From Paludibacteraceae bacterium (GTDB lineage: Bacteria; Bacteroidota; Bacteroidia; Bacteroidales; Paludibacteraceae): 44,399 nt of DNA. The stretch covers positions 1 through 44,399 of the forward strand of contig JAFUEI010000045.1 in the NCBI GenBank assembly GCA_017464025.1. The letters are read 5' to 3'. A program made the position numbers and the translations under genes. The notes under the pieces are model-generated. The model was not told where the DNA came from and made no database searches. It saw only the letters and a program-made list of their open reading frames with translations. Of this stretch, positions 44,226 through 44,399 are shown in pieces. Within the stretch, counting starts at the first letter, position 1, and every line of letters starts with the position of its first letter.

Positions 44226-44399
44226 TTACTTGCGGCAAGCCGCGATTATCTCGAAGCACTCTTTGCACTTAGCGGTTACGTAAGCCCAGTCGCCGGCTTT
44301 CACCTTGTCGCTCGGGAAGAGCTTGCTTCCCATGCCTACGCAGTAAACACCTGCGGCGAACCATTTCTCCAGATTCTCTTTCTCGGGAGCCACACCGCC
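44226..44399 (-). CDS. eda: KDPG/KHG aldolase, C-terminal end (partial)
   Basis: The reading frame enters from the window edge and ends with TAA at 44226. The visible 57 residues include GGVAPEKENLEKWFAAGVYCVGMGSKLFPS, the phosphate-binding C-terminal part of 2-keto-3-deoxy-6-phosphogluconate aldolase, then ...CKECFEIIAACRK. This enzyme splits KDPG into pyruvate and glyceraldehyde 3-phosphate, closing the uronate route begun by KduI/KduD. The start lies outside the window. Confidence 0.88.
   Translation of the reverse strand, partial: GGVAPEKENLEKWFAAGVYCVGMGSKLFPSDKVKAGDWAYVTAKCKECFEIIAACRK

Overview
The window reads as a chromosome segment from a Bacteroidales bacterium (Bacteroidaceae- or Prevotellaceae-like) with fairly high G+C by eye. 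The evidence is the promoter grammar (many TAnnTTTG -7 boxes with a TTTG-like -33 box about 20 nt upstream, few purine-rich ribosome sites), many short-lipobox lipoproteins, a GldG homologue, DUF4421, DUF4861, DUF2490 and DUF4956 families, and the KduI/KduD/ExuT/Eda uronate pathway. No tRNA, rRNA, CRISPR array, transposase or phage gene was seen. Species cannot be given.

Layout. 1-8.6 kb: a tripartite RND efflux pump split into two minus-strand units, permease (40-3249) and adaptor plus outer-membrane channel (8329-5889). A plus-strand Na/phosphate symporter and a tiny membrane-protein gene lie between them. Each pump unit has its own copy of the same leader: a short peptide ORF starting MTPALLEFVV followed by a Rho-independent terminator. 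8.7-15.3 kb: a DUF4421 protein, recG, a lipase-like esterase, a beta-lactamase-fold lipoprotein and TonB. 15.4-24 kb: a surface-polymer-like cluster. A Wzx-type flippase converges on the operon aroC, two FemAB/GNAT-like proteins, a CotH-like kinase lipoprotein and an asparagine-synthetase-like protein; a further FemAB-like gene is divergent from a mirror-image promoter pair.

24.2-35.2 kb: a long minus-strand run. It starts with a two-parvulin-domain PPIase and GldG, continues with a fused GH105-pectin methylesterase, a LysM/periplasmic-binding lookalike and an outer-membrane barrel, and ends with KduI, KduD and a DUF4861 lipoprotein, together a pectin/uronate degradation set. 35.4-37.2 kb: grpE-dnaJ on the plus strand.

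37.2-42.6 kb: a six-gene minus-strand operon with a visible promoter and terminator: a beta-solenoid lipoprotein (DUF4353-like), a small secreted protein, a VTC-type polyphosphate polymerase, a DUF4956 membrane protein, a DUF2490 outer-membrane protein and DUF1294. This is the best candidate for an undescribed machine, possibly a synthesise-and-export pathway for polyphosphate or a related polymer. 42.7-44.4 kb: an ExuT-type hexuronate transporter and the 3' end of KDPG aldolase, which complete the uronate pathway.

The two strongest observations are the twin attenuator leaders on a split efflux pump and the VTC-DUF4956-DUF2490-solenoid operon. Third is the CotH/FemAB/AsnB-like/flippase cluster.
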